A stretch of DNA of 64,000 bases from Halomonas huangheensis (GTDB taxonomy: Bacteria > Pseudomonadota > Gammaproteobacteria > Pseudomonadales > Halomonadaceae). Positions 37,892-45,884 of the stretch are shown here, one piece after another (the first letter of the stretch is position 1; each line of letters opens with the position of its first letter). Below the pieces are notes generated by a model. The model saw only the letters and a program-made list of their open reading frames with translations. It had not been told where the DNA came from and did no database searches. Location of the stretch: positions 620,001-684,000 of the forward strand of contig NZ_CP013106.1 of the NCBI RefSeq assembly GCF_001431725.1. Direction: 5' to 3'. A program made the translations under genes and the position numbers.

Positions 37892-38473
37892 ATGATTGTG
37901 ACCGTGATCTCACGTTGGTTGGTTGTCGTGGCCCTTGGTGTTTTTGGAAAAGATATTTTGGGAAAAGGAGTTTTGGGAGCAGGTGTTTTGGGAGCGCTGC
38001 TTGCGACAGGAGGTATAGCGACAGCGCAGGCTGAGGAGGCTTCCAGTGGCCAGCACGAACAGGGACAGAAGTCTGAAGGTGACAAGGAGGCTGCCGATGA
38101 TACCTCCGAGGCAGGGGACTATACCATCGTCGACGGCAAGGTCGATCAAGGCACCTACGATGGTTACCTTACCTATTCCCGAGTCTGTCAGGCCTGCCAT
38201 GGTCCCGATGGAATGGGCTCATCGTTCGCTCCGAGCCTGAAGGAAAGAGTGAAGAGCCGGACCTTTGCTGACTTTGCAGGGACGGTTGCAGGCGGAATGG
38301 AGATACAGCCCGGTCTGGTCATGCCGGCGTTCGCTGATGATCCCAATGTGATGAATAACCTCGAAAATATCTACAGTTATCTAAAAGCGCGCGCCGCCGA
38401 TGACATCGAGCGAGGGCGCCCCGAGGTCATGGAGGATGCGTCCGAGGAAGAATCCAGAAGCGATGACGTGTGA
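37892..38473 (+). CDS. xoxG: XoxG-like cytochrome c partner of XoxF
   Basis: 193 residues. One haem motif, CQACH (about 99-103), and the following GPDGMGSSFAPSL with GLVMPAF (axial Met) match the cytochrome next to xoxF in methylotrophs. The C-terminal NIYSYLKARAADDIERGRPE is also conserved. The position where I recall a further Cys in that family (NVMC) reads NVMN here. The signal peptide holds three 15-base in-frame repeats (37946-37990). ATG at 37892 with AAGGTG was preferred to GTG 37883. Confidence 0.82.
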   Translation: MIVTVISRWLVVVALGVFGKDILGKGVLGAGVLGALLATGGIATAQAEEASSGQHEQGQKSEGDKEAADDTSEAGDYTIVDGKVDQGTYDGYLTYSRVCQACHGPDGMGSSFAPSLKERVKSRTFADFAGTVAGGMEIQPGLVMPAFADDPNVMNNLENIYSYLKARAADDIERGRPEVMEDASEEESRSDDV

Positions 38474-39390
38474 TGGTGTCGCCATTGGGACGGCAATATC
38501 TGGTGGCCCTGGTGGAGAGTAGGCCAAAGTGGGGTAATGCCAGGCGTTACGGCTTCCTGCTATTGGGCTTCCTTGTGGTTTGGTTGGTTGGCCTTTCCGG
38601 CAAGGTGAGTGCCGATGTGCCGGAACTGACGGAGCGCAATCAATTGCGTGTCTGTGCCGACGGCAACAACCTGCCGTTTACCAACCAACAGGGTGAGGGC
38701 TTCGAGAATCGCATCGCCGAGTTGATGGCCGATGATCTGGGCCTGGAGCTGGGGTACGTGTGGGCGCCTCAGGTTATGGGCTTCGTGCGTAACACTCTGC
38801 AACTGCGCGTCTGTGATGTGATCATCGGAGTGGTGGCCGGATACGGTTTCGTGCAGAACACCCGTGATTATTACCGCTCGGTCTACTCGCTGGTCGTTCC
38901 TCAAGACTCACCTCTCGAGGTGACCTCTCTGGACGACGCGGCCCTGGCGGGGCGACATATTGGCGTGGTGTCCGAGACTCCTCCTCTTGTGGCACTACGG
39001 CGTGCCGGAGCCCGCATTGAAGGGTATGTATTGCAGACCGACACTCGGGTCAGAACGCCGGCGAGGAATGCCGTGGAGGATGTCGCTTCGGGCGTGACCG
39101 AAGGCGCGGTGCTATGGGGGCCGATTGCCGGGTATTTCGCCGCGCGTCAGGATCCTCCGCTCAAGGTGATCCCGTTGGTCGATGACAGCACCGATGCTCG
39201 TCTCACCTATCGCATTACCATGGGAGTGCGGCAAGGCGAACCGCACTGGAAAGACACCATCAATGATTTCATTGATCGTCGCCAGGACGACATCAATGCC
39301 ATCCTCGCGGATTACGGTGTGCCGCTGCTCGACCAGCATGGCCAATTGATCCCTCCCGCCACATCTCCAGGGGGAAGCGATGATGATTGA
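38473..39390 (+). CDS. xoxJ: XoxJ/MoxJ-like periplasmic binding protein
   Basis: 305 residues. After a hydrophobic signal (FLLLGFLVVWLVGLSGKVSA), it has the solute-binding fold 3 pattern ELTERNQLRVCADGNNLPFTNQQGEGFENRIAEL. XoxJ/MoxJ proteins always sit near PQQ methanol dehydrogenases and are thought to help their maturation or cytochrome coupling, rather than import. The ATG shares a base with the cytochrome stop; a GTG one codon earlier is also possible. Confidence 0.8.
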   Translation: MVSPLGRQYLVALVESRPKWGNARRYGFLLLGFLVVWLVGLSGKVSADVPELTERNQLRVCADGNNLPFTNQQGEGFENRIAELMADDLGLELGYVWAPQVMGFVRNTLQLRVCDVIIGVVAGYGFVQNTRDYYRSVYSLVVPQDSPLEVTSLDDAALAGRHIGVVSETPPLVALRRAGARIEGYVLQTDTRVRTPARNAVEDVASGVTEGAVLWGPIAGYFAARQDPPLKVIPLVDDSTDARLTYRITMGVRQGEPHWKDTINDFIDRRQDDINAILADYGVPLLDQHGQLIPPATSPGGSDDD

Positions 39391-40027
39391 TCTGCGCGGC
39401 TGGGGGCCGGGATTTTTTGTGACGCTGATGCTGCTGAGCATCGGGCTGTCGGACGCCCAGGCACAGCGTGCTGCGACCGGGCCGCCCGACTGGCCCTGTG
39501 TACAGCGTCTGATTCCTGAGCTGGCCTGGGGCACCATGTGGGCCGGGCCATCTCCGAAGGAACTGGACCAGCAATGGTGGGAGGACGAGGAAGTCGGGCG
39601 TGTGGTGCGTTTTGCAACCTCTCGTGAAACGTCTCGAGACGATGCCATCAAGCGGGTCCACGAGTTCGTCGAGCAGGTGGCGAGCGGTCCGCAAGCCGAG
39701 CGCGAGCGGCGACTTACCCTGCTGTTTGCCGGTCTATTCGAGCGGGTCAATAGCGAGCGTGGCCGCATTATCGAGCGTATCCGCAGTGCCTCTAGAGGTC
39801 AGCTCAGTCGTCTGGAGCGCGTCTCTGGCATGGTCGATGAACTGGAAGCCATGCGGGCATCGCAAGAGGCCAGTGCTAGTGATATCGAACGCCTGCAGCA
39901 GGAGTTGCACTGGGAACAGCGGACCTTCGAGCTGCGTCAGCAAACCCTGCCCGCATTATGCGAGAAGCCGTACCTACTCGAGGAAGAGTTGAGTCGAATG
40001 GTAGGCGCGATCAGGGCAGAAATGTGA
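39380..40027 (+). CDS. Secreted hypothetical protein of the XoxF operon
   Basis: 215 residues. Signal peptide to about residue 28 (DAQA), a conserved-looking WPCVQRLIPELAWGTMWAGPS segment with one Cys, then a long helical, probably coiled-coil region (about 90-190) and a second Cys near LPALCEKP. The two Cys could form a disulfide across the helical part. I recall similar proteins beside PQQ alcohol dehydrogenases but know no function. It overlaps the upstream gene by 11 bases and is tightly embedded in the operon. Confidence 0.7.
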   Translation: MMIDLRGWGPGFFVTLMLLSIGLSDAQAQRAATGPPDWPCVQRLIPELAWGTMWAGPSPKELDQQWWEDEEVGRVVRFATSRETSRDDAIKRVHEFVEQVASGPQAERERRLTLLFAGLFERVNSERGRIIERIRSASRGQLSRLERVSGMVDELEAMRASQEASASDIERLQQELHWEQRTFELRQQTLPALCEKPYLLEEELSRMVGAIRAEM

Positions 40028-40045
40028 TCCACGACAGGATCACTC

Positions 40046-41368
40046 ATGGACGTGGGGGGCAGTGTGCAGATGGTCGATCATGAACGTCAGGACGGCGCGG
40101 GCCAGGACAGGATGAGCCCGAACTATATGGGGTCGAATTCCATGGGCATGAGGGCAATGATGCAGGCAGCGCGGATGGCGTTGCTGGGGGTATTGGCAAC
40201 ATTCGGTCTGGCCAGCGGTGTCGGGGCGCAGCAAACCGACCCGCAGAGTGACACCATCACCGTGGGCTATCTGGGGCTGGAGAGAGACGAAGAGTGGGAG
40301 CCCCTGTCGGTACTCGATCCGGTGATTGACGATGAGGGAGTGCAGGGTGCACGGCTGGCCATTGACGATAACAATGCGGCCGGCCAGTTCCTGGGCCAGG
40401 AATTCGTGTTCGTCGAGGTCACCATGTCGCGGGACAGCGATATAGAAGAGGGGCTTCAGGAGCTGCTTGACCAGGGCGCGGAATGGATCATCAGCGGGTT
40501 GCCCCGCGATGACCTCGAAGCGCTTATGGAAATCCCCGCGCTGGGAGACAGGGTCGTGTTCAATGTCGCTGCGCCCGACAATGCGCTGCGTGGAGAGGCG
40601 TGTCATCCGAATCTTTTCCACACCACGCCCAGTCGGCGCATGCTGGCCGATGCGCTGGCGCAGTTTCTGGGGTACAAGCAGTGGGATCGCTGGGCGCTGG
40701 TGTACGGCAATACCGATGAGGATCGTCTACTGGCAGAGGCGCTTGGCGAAGCCGCCCAGCGTTTTGGCCAGGAGGTCGTTGGCGAGAAGATGTGGCCTCA
40801 CGATCCCATGTCGCGTCGGGCTGAGGGTGGTTTCCATGCCATCCAGCGCGAGATCCCAGTGTTCGTGCAGGATTTCGCTGATCACGATGTGTTGGTCATC
40901 GCCGATGAGAACGACTACTTCGGAGAGTACTTTCCCTACCAGACATGGCTGCCTCGTCCGGTGGCCGGCACTCAGGGCCTGAAGGCGACGGCCTGGCATC
41001 GTGCTCATGAATCCTGGGGGGGCGTGCAGTTACAGCGTCGCTTCGAGGAAAAGGCCGATCGCTGGATGACGCCTCGAGACTTTGCCGCCTGGTTGGCGGT
41101 GCGTTCGTTGGGCGAGTCATCGGCCAGAACCGATTCTGTGGCCCGCGACGAGGTGCTCAACTACATGCTCAGTGACGAGTTCGAACTGGCGGGGTATCTG
41201 GGGCTGCCGGTGAGCTTTCGTACCTGGAATCACCAGTTACGCCAGCCGATCCTGATCACCGGACCGCGCATGGTGGCTTCGGTGTCGCCTCAGGAGGGCT
41301 ATCTGCATCCGCGAACTCCACTGGACTCTCTGGGCGCCGATGAAGGGGAATCTCAATGTCGTTTCTAG
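40046..41368 (+). CDS. Periplasmic binding protein of the PQQ-alcohol ABC system
   Basis: 440 residues of the type 1 periplasmic-binding (branched-chain amino acid/LivJ-like) fold. A signal peptide is recognisable only from about Met 33 (MALLGVLATFGLASGVGAQ), so the true start may be 40112 or 40142. It matches the substrate-binding protein found with PQQ-dependent alcohol systems beside a beta-propeller protein and an ABC transporter. The ligand is unknown. It follows the hypothetical gene by 18 bases. Confidence 0.75.
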   Translation: MDVGGSVQMVDHERQDGAGQDRMSPNYMGSNSMGMRAMMQAARMALLGVLATFGLASGVGAQQTDPQSDTITVGYLGLERDEEWEPLSVLDPVIDDEGVQGARLAIDDNNAAGQFLGQEFVFVEVTMSRDSDIEEGLQELLDQGAEWIISGLPRDDLEALMEIPALGDRVVFNVAAPDNALRGEACHPNLFHTTPSRRMLADALAQFLGYKQWDRWALVYGNTDEDRLLAEALGEAAQRFGQEVVGEKMWPHDPMSRRAEGGFHAIQREIPVFVQDFADHDVLVIADENDYFGEYFPYQTWLPRPVAGTQGLKATAWHRAHESWGGVQLQRRFEEKADRWMTPRDFAAWLAVRSLGESSARTDSVARDEVLNYMLSDEFELAGYLGLPVSFRTWNHQLRQPILITGPRMVASVSPQEGYLHPRTPLDSLGADEGESQCRF

Positions 41369-42384
41369 CATGGTCATCCAGTCGATCTCCTGCGGCAGGC
41401 CCCGGGAGCATGCCGATGAGCGTCGTGCAGGGTTTCGTCCTTGTCGCCTTGTGGCTGTTACCACTGGCGGCTCACGCCGAACGGGTATTCGTCTCCAACG
41501 AGAAGGACAATACGGTCTCGGTGATCGATGGCGTGACGCTGGAGGTGGTGGAAACCATCAAGGTTGGGCGCCGCCCACGAGCCATGGCGTTCAGCAGCGA
41601 TGGCAGTGAGCTGTTCGTAGCAGTGGGCGACGATGAGGCGATCGATATGATCGATCTCGAGACGCTGCAGGTGGTGCGCAGTCAATCGTCGGGCGAAGAT
41701 CCCGAGGTGATCCGCGTCGACCCCCATCGACCCTATGTCTATGTCTCGAACGAGGACGACAATATCGTTTCGGTACTGGATTACGAGCAGCGCACGCGGG
41801 TCACGGAGATTCCCGTCGGTATCGAACCCGAGGGGTTGGGTATCAGCCCTGATGGCAAATGGCTGATTGCCACCAGTGAAACCTCCAACATGGCGCATAT
41901 CATTGATCTCGACGAAATGGAGGCGGTCTACCATCGGCTGATGGGCGCTCGTCCGCGACATGTCGAGTTCAACCACGAGGGGGATGAGGCTTGGGTATCG
42001 GCGGAGATCGGTGCCACAGTGTCGGTTATCGATATGCAGGACACCTTCGACGTCAAGCACACCATTCGCTTCGATGTGCCGGGCGTGCCGCGCGAAACAG
42101 TGCAGGCAGTCGGGGTGGCGCTGACCTCGGATGGCCGCTATGGCTTCGTGGCGTTGGGGCCCTCGAATCGAGTCGCGATGATCGATCAGCAAACCTATGA
42201 AGTCCTCGACTACATTCTGGTGGGACAGCGGGTCTGGCATCTGGCACTCAATGCTGATGAAAGTCGTCTGTACACCACCAATGGAGTCAGTGGCGACGTT
42301 ACCGTGATCGACGTTGACGGCTTCGAAGCAATCCGTTCGATTCCCGTTGGGCGCTTCCCCTGGGGAGTGATTGTCGAACCGTGA
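41356..42384 (+). CDS. YVTN-type beta-propeller protein, PQQ-system associated
   Basis: 342 residues. Signal peptide (VVQGFVLVALWLLPLAAHA) after a charged N-region, then about seven repeats of the VSNEKDNTVSVIDG type, the YVTN/NHL-like propeller pattern. AAGGGG precedes ATG 41356, though ATG 41410 or 41416 would give a more usual signal. The propeller likely acts as a periplasmic binding or scaffolding partner of the adjacent binding protein and transporter. No PQQ ligands were identified in it. Confidence 0.8.
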   Translation: MSFLAWSSSRSPAAGPGSMPMSVVQGFVLVALWLLPLAAHAERVFVSNEKDNTVSVIDGVTLEVVETIKVGRRPRAMAFSSDGSELFVAVGDDEAIDMIDLETLQVVRSQSSGEDPEVIRVDPHRPYVYVSNEDDNIVSVLDYEQRTRVTEIPVGIEPEGLGISPDGKWLIATSETSNMAHIIDLDEMEAVYHRLMGARPRHVEFNHEGDEAWVSAEIGATVSVIDMQDTFDVKHTIRFDVPGVPRETVQAVGVALTSDGRYGFVALGPSNRVAMIDQQTYEVLDYILVGQRVWHLALNADESRLYTTNGVSGDVTVIDVDGFEAIRSIPVGRFPWGVIVEP

Positions 42385-43181
42385 CCGATGAGAACAGCGA
42401 AACGCCGTCTACTGCCAGCGATGGGCCGACTGCCGGTGAGCGACATCGGCCTGTCGTTCTCGATGTGCAGGGCCTGAGCTTCAGCTACAGTGGTCAGCCG
42501 GTACTTGAATCGGTGTCCTTCGAGCTGAAGGCGGGGGAGTGCGCGGTGCTGCTTGGCCCTAATGGTGCGGGCAAGAGCACGTTGTTTTCCTTGATCACGC
42601 GCCTCTACGACCATCGTCAGGGCACAATTCGCGTCGGAGGTCATGATCTGCGTCGTGAGTCGGTTCAGGCCCATGCGCAGATGGGCGTGGTGTTCCAGCA
42701 GCCCACTCTGGATCAGGACCTCACGGTTGCGCAGAACCTCGCCTATCATGGCGCTTTGCACGGTATGACACCGGGAGAGGCACGTCGGCGAGCTGAGCAG
42801 CAGCTCTCCCGCCTCGACATGCAGGACAGCTTGCGGCTACGAGTGCGGCATCTGTCCGGCGGGCAACGTCGGCGAGTGGAGATTGCTCGGGGCCTGCTGC
42901 ACGAGCCGCGTCTGCTGCTGTTGGACGAGCCAACAGTGGGCCTGGATATCACCTCTCGTCGTACCCTGGTGGAGCATGTTCACCGCTTGAGCCGGGAGCA
43001 GGGCGTGGCAGTGCTGTGGGCTACTCACCTGATCGATGAAGTCTACCCCGAAGATCGTGTAATAGTGCTGGACCATGGGCACATTTGCGCCGATGGCAGC
43101 GTCGCTGATGTCATCGTCCAGACCCGGTCCGAGTCGATCGGTGATGCCTTCAAGCGGTTGACGGAAGGAGAGCTGGCATGA
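42381..43181 (+). CDS. ABC transporter ATP-binding protein (PQQ-system, export type)
   Basis: 266 residues. Walker A LLGPNGAGKST, signature LSGGQRRRVE, Walker B LLLDEPTVGLD and H-loop WATHLIDEV. It is like the ATPase of multidrug/drug-export (ABC-2) transporters and of the Pseudomonas ped alcohol system. Starts with GTG, overlapping the propeller gene by 4 bases; it overlaps the permease by 4 bases. Confidence 0.9.
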   Translation: MTDENSETPSTASDGPTAGERHRPVVLDVQGLSFSYSGQPVLESVSFELKAGECAVLLGPNGAGKSTLFSLITRLYDHRQGTIRVGGHDLRRESVQAHAQMGVVFQQPTLDQDLTVAQNLAYHGALHGMTPGEARRRAEQQLSRLDMQDSLRLRVRHLSGGQRRRVEIARGLLHEPRLLLLDEPTVGLDITSRRTLVEHVHRLSREQGVAVLWATHLIDEVYPEDRVIVLDHGHICADGSVADVIVQTRSESIGDAFKRLTEGELA

Positions 43182-43984
43182 GTCTGGTGGCTTATGCTCA
43201 CTGCCTTCGTGGCGTCGTCGGTCGTGAGTTGCTGCGTTTCGTGCACCAGCGCTCGCGCTTCGTGGCTGCGCTGGTCAGACCATTGGTCTGGCTGTTCGTC
43301 TTCGCCGCGGGTTTTCGCATGGCATTGGGCGTGGCCATGACCGAGCCCTATCAGACCTATATCCTCTACGAGGTCTATATCGTGCCGGGGCTGGTGGGCA
43401 TGATCCAGCTCTTCAACGGCATGCAGAGTTCGCTGTCGATGGTCTACGACCGAGAGATGGGCAGCATGCGTGTGCTGCTGGTCAGCCCCTTTCCGCGATG
43501 GTACCTGTTGATCTGCAAACTGCTGGCCGGGACCATGGTGTCTATCGTTCAGGTCTATGTGTTCCTTGCAATTGCCTACCTCTACGGGGTGCAGGCCCCA
43601 TTGATGGGCTATGTACTGATACTGCCAGCGTTGATCGTGACGGGGTTCATGGTCGGGGCGCTGGGCATGTTGCTGTCGTCATTCGTGCGTCAGTTGGAGA
43701 ACTTCGCTGGCATCATGAATTTCGTGATCTTTCCGATGTTCTTCCTCTCCTCGGCGCTTTATCCCCTGTGGCGGATTCGTGAGGGGAGTTACCTGGTCTA
43801 TCAGGTGGCCGCTTTGAACCCTTTTACCCATGCGGTGGAAATGATTCGCTTCACACTGTATGAGCAGTTCAATCTCGGCGCTACGTTGATAGCTCTGGCG
43901 ACCACTGCGGTCCTGCTTGGGCTGGCTATTCTTGCCTATAATCCAGCGCGCGGGATGGCCGCGCGCAAGGGTGGGCGAGAGTGA
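43178..43984 (+). CDS. ABC-2 type permease (PQQ-system)
   Basis: 268 residues with about six hydrophobic segments and the ABC-2 pattern (FAAGFRMALGVAM, GMQSSLSMVYDREMGSMRVLLVSPFPRWYLL, FPMFFLSSALYPLW). Such transporters usually export. With the ATPase just upstream it forms a complete transporter resembling the PedC family of PQQ-dependent alcohol systems. The cargo is unknown. Overlaps the ATPase gene by 4 bases. Confidence 0.88.
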   Translation: MSLVAYAHCLRGVVGRELLRFVHQRSRFVAALVRPLVWLFVFAAGFRMALGVAMTEPYQTYILYEVYIVPGLVGMIQLFNGMQSSLSMVYDREMGSMRVLLVSPFPRWYLLICKLLAGTMVSIVQVYVFLAIAYLYGVQAPLMGYVLILPALIVTGFMVGALGMLLSSFVRQLENFAGIMNFVIFPMFFLSSALYPLWRIREGSYLVYQVAALNPFTHAVEMIRFTLYEQFNLGATLIALATTAVLLGLAILAYNPARGMAARKGGRE

Positions 43985-44015
43985 GTCACGTTGCTGTGCG
44001 CATGTATCCGCCACA

Positions 44016-44399
44016 CTAGCGTTTGCCGACCCATTCCAGGTAATCGATCAGCAGGTGCCGGGAGTCCTCGTCCAGGCCCCAGAACACCATGCGGGTGCCG
44101 GGAAGAAAGTCATCCGGGGCGGCGAGAAAGCGGTCGAGTACCTCAGGTGTCCAGACCAGTTGGGCCTGTTGCAGGGGCGCTGAGTATTCGAAATCAGCAA
44201 CGGTCCCTGCATTGCGTCCCACCACGCCATGCAGACTGGGACCTGCGATGTGAACCCCAGGCTCCAGTGAGTGACAGCCCTGGCACTGGTTGCGGAACAC
44301 CCGTTCGCCCTGGGCGGATGAGTCGGGCTCTGCCCCGAACGAGGCACTGATGTCTGCCGCAAGGCTGAGCAGCAGGCCCCCCAGTATTCTGGAGATCAT
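44016..44399 (-). CDS. Small periplasmic cytochrome c
   Basis: 127 residues. Signal peptide (RILGGLLLSLAADISASFGA), haem motif CQGCH at about 39-43 with HSLEPGVHIAGPSLHGVVG, and the probable axial Met in GTRMVFWGL. It resembles class I cytochromes c2/c550, which carry electrons from periplasmic dehydrogenases to oxidases. Its location suggests a second electron acceptor for the alcohol system. A GTG at 44411 could be the start. It is convergent with the permease. Confidence 0.82.
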   Translation of the reverse strand: MISRILGGLLLSLAADISASFGAEPDSSAQGERVFRNQCQGCHSLEPGVHIAGPSLHGVVGRNAGTVADFEYSAPLQQAQLVWTPEVLDRFLAAPDDFLPGTRMVFWGLDEDSRHLLIDYLEWVGKR

Positions 44400-44422
44400 G
44401 GTGTGAGCCACCGGGGATACCC

Positions 44423-44800
44423 TCAGAAACAGCGTAGGTCGGCGTCGGCCTGAACGCTGCGAAAGTGTTCTACGTCGTCCTGCATGCTGCGCTCGGTACG
44501 AAACAAGACCCCCATCTCGCCGCGCTGTTCCTGCATCCCCATTACTGTTGCCACCGCTTCATAGTCGTCATAGGGGAGCTGTTCGGCAATCACGTCGATG
44601 CTGCAGGAACATTGCTGCATGGTGAGATGGTCCTGGCCATTGGCCGCCATGCAACCGATCACATAGTCCACCCGTGCTGCGGTGGGATAGTCGTTGTCTG
44701 CTGCCAGCGTTCTGGACGGTAACAGGAATGCCATGCTCAGAATGATCGCTGTCAGCCCTGTAAGGTTGATGGTGGGGCAGTACGTCTTGTGGTTGTCCAT
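44423..44800 (-). CDS. Secreted Cys-rich hypothetical protein
   Basis: 125 residues. Signal peptide (LTAIILSMAFLLPSRTLA) and a mature part with four or five Cys (YVIGCMAANG, QQCSCSID and LRCF at the C-terminus), plausible disulfides in the periplasm. I do not recognise the family. It lies directly upstream of, and on the same strand as, the cytochrome c gene (23 bases), so they are probably cotranscribed. Confidence 0.65.
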   Translation of the reverse strand: MDNHKTYCPTINLTGLTAIILSMAFLLPSRTLAADNDYPTAARVDYVIGCMAANGQDHLTMQQCSCSIDVIAEQLPYDDYEAVATVMGMQEQRGEMGVLFRTERSMQDDVEHFRSVQADADLRCF

Positions 44801-45119
44801 GCGTACCTCTGTGCCACTTCATGTGGAATCCGGTAGACGGAGGCTCTTTGCTGGTTTCAAGTTATGGTACTTGCCGGTTTTTTTCCACCTGGGGCTGGCA
44901 TGGAAGAGAGCCGCCCTCGGAGAAAATGATCCGGCCCTGAAGGAGGCGTCAGACACCTGGTCGACTTTCGAACAAGGTGCTGACACCTGTCGCTGGCAGC
45001 GCGACACTGATGGACCACCGGACGTACTGAGCTGAGCAGCACTCATATGCTCAAGCCGCGGCAGCTCCAGAATTGGCATGGGAGCCGATCCTGCGCGGGA
45101 GGCTCACTTGCCGCTGGTG
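44801..45119. other. Right edge of the PQQ/xox island, no gene seen
   Basis: About 320 bases. A plus-strand frame ending at 45035 has no recognisable product and begins inside the preceding gene. I saw no direct repeats shared with the left edge (27433-27677) and no integrase or tRNA. The promoter of the minus-strand secreted-protein pair must lie here. Confidence 0.45.
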
Positions 45120-45881
45120 CTAGTTCTGTAGCTGTATCAACAACGGCTCGATGCCCTGAGTGCTCATCAGGTCCTGGGCGCGAGCCAGTTCGTTGCGGTC
45201 GTCATACGGCCCGACCTGGACTCGGTGCCAAGTGGCGCCGCCGGTGACTTCCACGTCGCTGATCTTGGCCAGCAGGCCAAAGCCTTTCAGACGGTCGGCC
45301 AGTTGGCGAGCATCATTCATCTGGCGGAAGGAAGCGGCCTGCAGCATGTAACGTCGGCTGTCGCTACTGTTGCTGGCAGTCTCCGGGGCGCGGTTGCTGT
45401 TGTTGGTGCTGGTGCTGGTGCTGGCATTGGCGGTGATCAGCGCGGCAATCGGGTCATTGTCGGAGATGCCTTCGTTCTCTTTCTCAGGCGGCTCAGCGGC
45501 TTCGGGACGTTGAGCCGCTTCGGGGCGCTGAGCCCTGGACGCCGGAACATCTGTGTCCGCAATCACCTCGGTATCAGGTAACAACGTATAGAACTCAAAC
45601 GTCGGTGCTGGAGGTTCCTTGCTGTCGGCGGTGCCGCTGCCTTCAGTAGAACCGCTGTTCGGGGCAGAGGAACTGGGTTTGGGCAACACTGCTGCAATAG
45701 GAGAGTGTTCGTCCTGCCACGGAGCCGTGCCATTCTGGTGGTGAGCCAGCAGAAAGCCGGCAGCGACCCCCACGGCTGCCCACAACCAGCCAGGCAGTCC
45801 ACGCCCCTGTGGGGAGGCTTTGGTGCGTTTGCGGCTGGTTGTGGCGCCGCGTTTGCTTGGTGGATTCTTGCGAGGGGCCAT
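45120..45881 (-). CDS. SPOR-domain membrane protein (FtsN/DedD-like)
   Basis: 253 residues. A basic cytoplasmic N-terminus, one transmembrane helix (LPGWLWAAVGVAAGFLLA, about 29-46), a long disordered Ser/Thr/Pro/Glu-rich linker with a repeat (RPEAAQRPEAAEPPE), then a C-terminal SPOR domain (RYMLQAASFRQMNDARQL to the end). SPOR domains bind denuded septal peptidoglycan. FYTLLPDTEV in the linker recalls the FtsN-like gene next to argS in Pseudomonas. GGAGGA lies within the argS end, 3 bases before. Confidence 0.85.
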   Translation of the reverse strand: MAPRKNPPSKRGATTSRKRTKASPQGRGLPGWLWAAVGVAAGFLLAHHQNGTAPWQDEHSPIAAVLPKPSSSAPNSGSTEGSGTADSKEPPAPTFEFYTLLPDTEVIADTDVPASRAQRPEAAQRPEAAEPPEKENEGISDNDPIAALITANASTSTSTNNSNRAPETASNSSDSRRYMLQAASFRQMNDARQLADRLKGFGLLAKISDVEVTGGATWHRVQVGPYDDRNELARAQDLMSTQGIEPLLIQLQN

Positions 45882-45884
45882 GGG

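Noticed and set aside
44694..45035. Plus-strand frame of 113 codons
   Set aside because: It begins inside the secreted hypothetical gene, has no signal or family, and no ribosome site.
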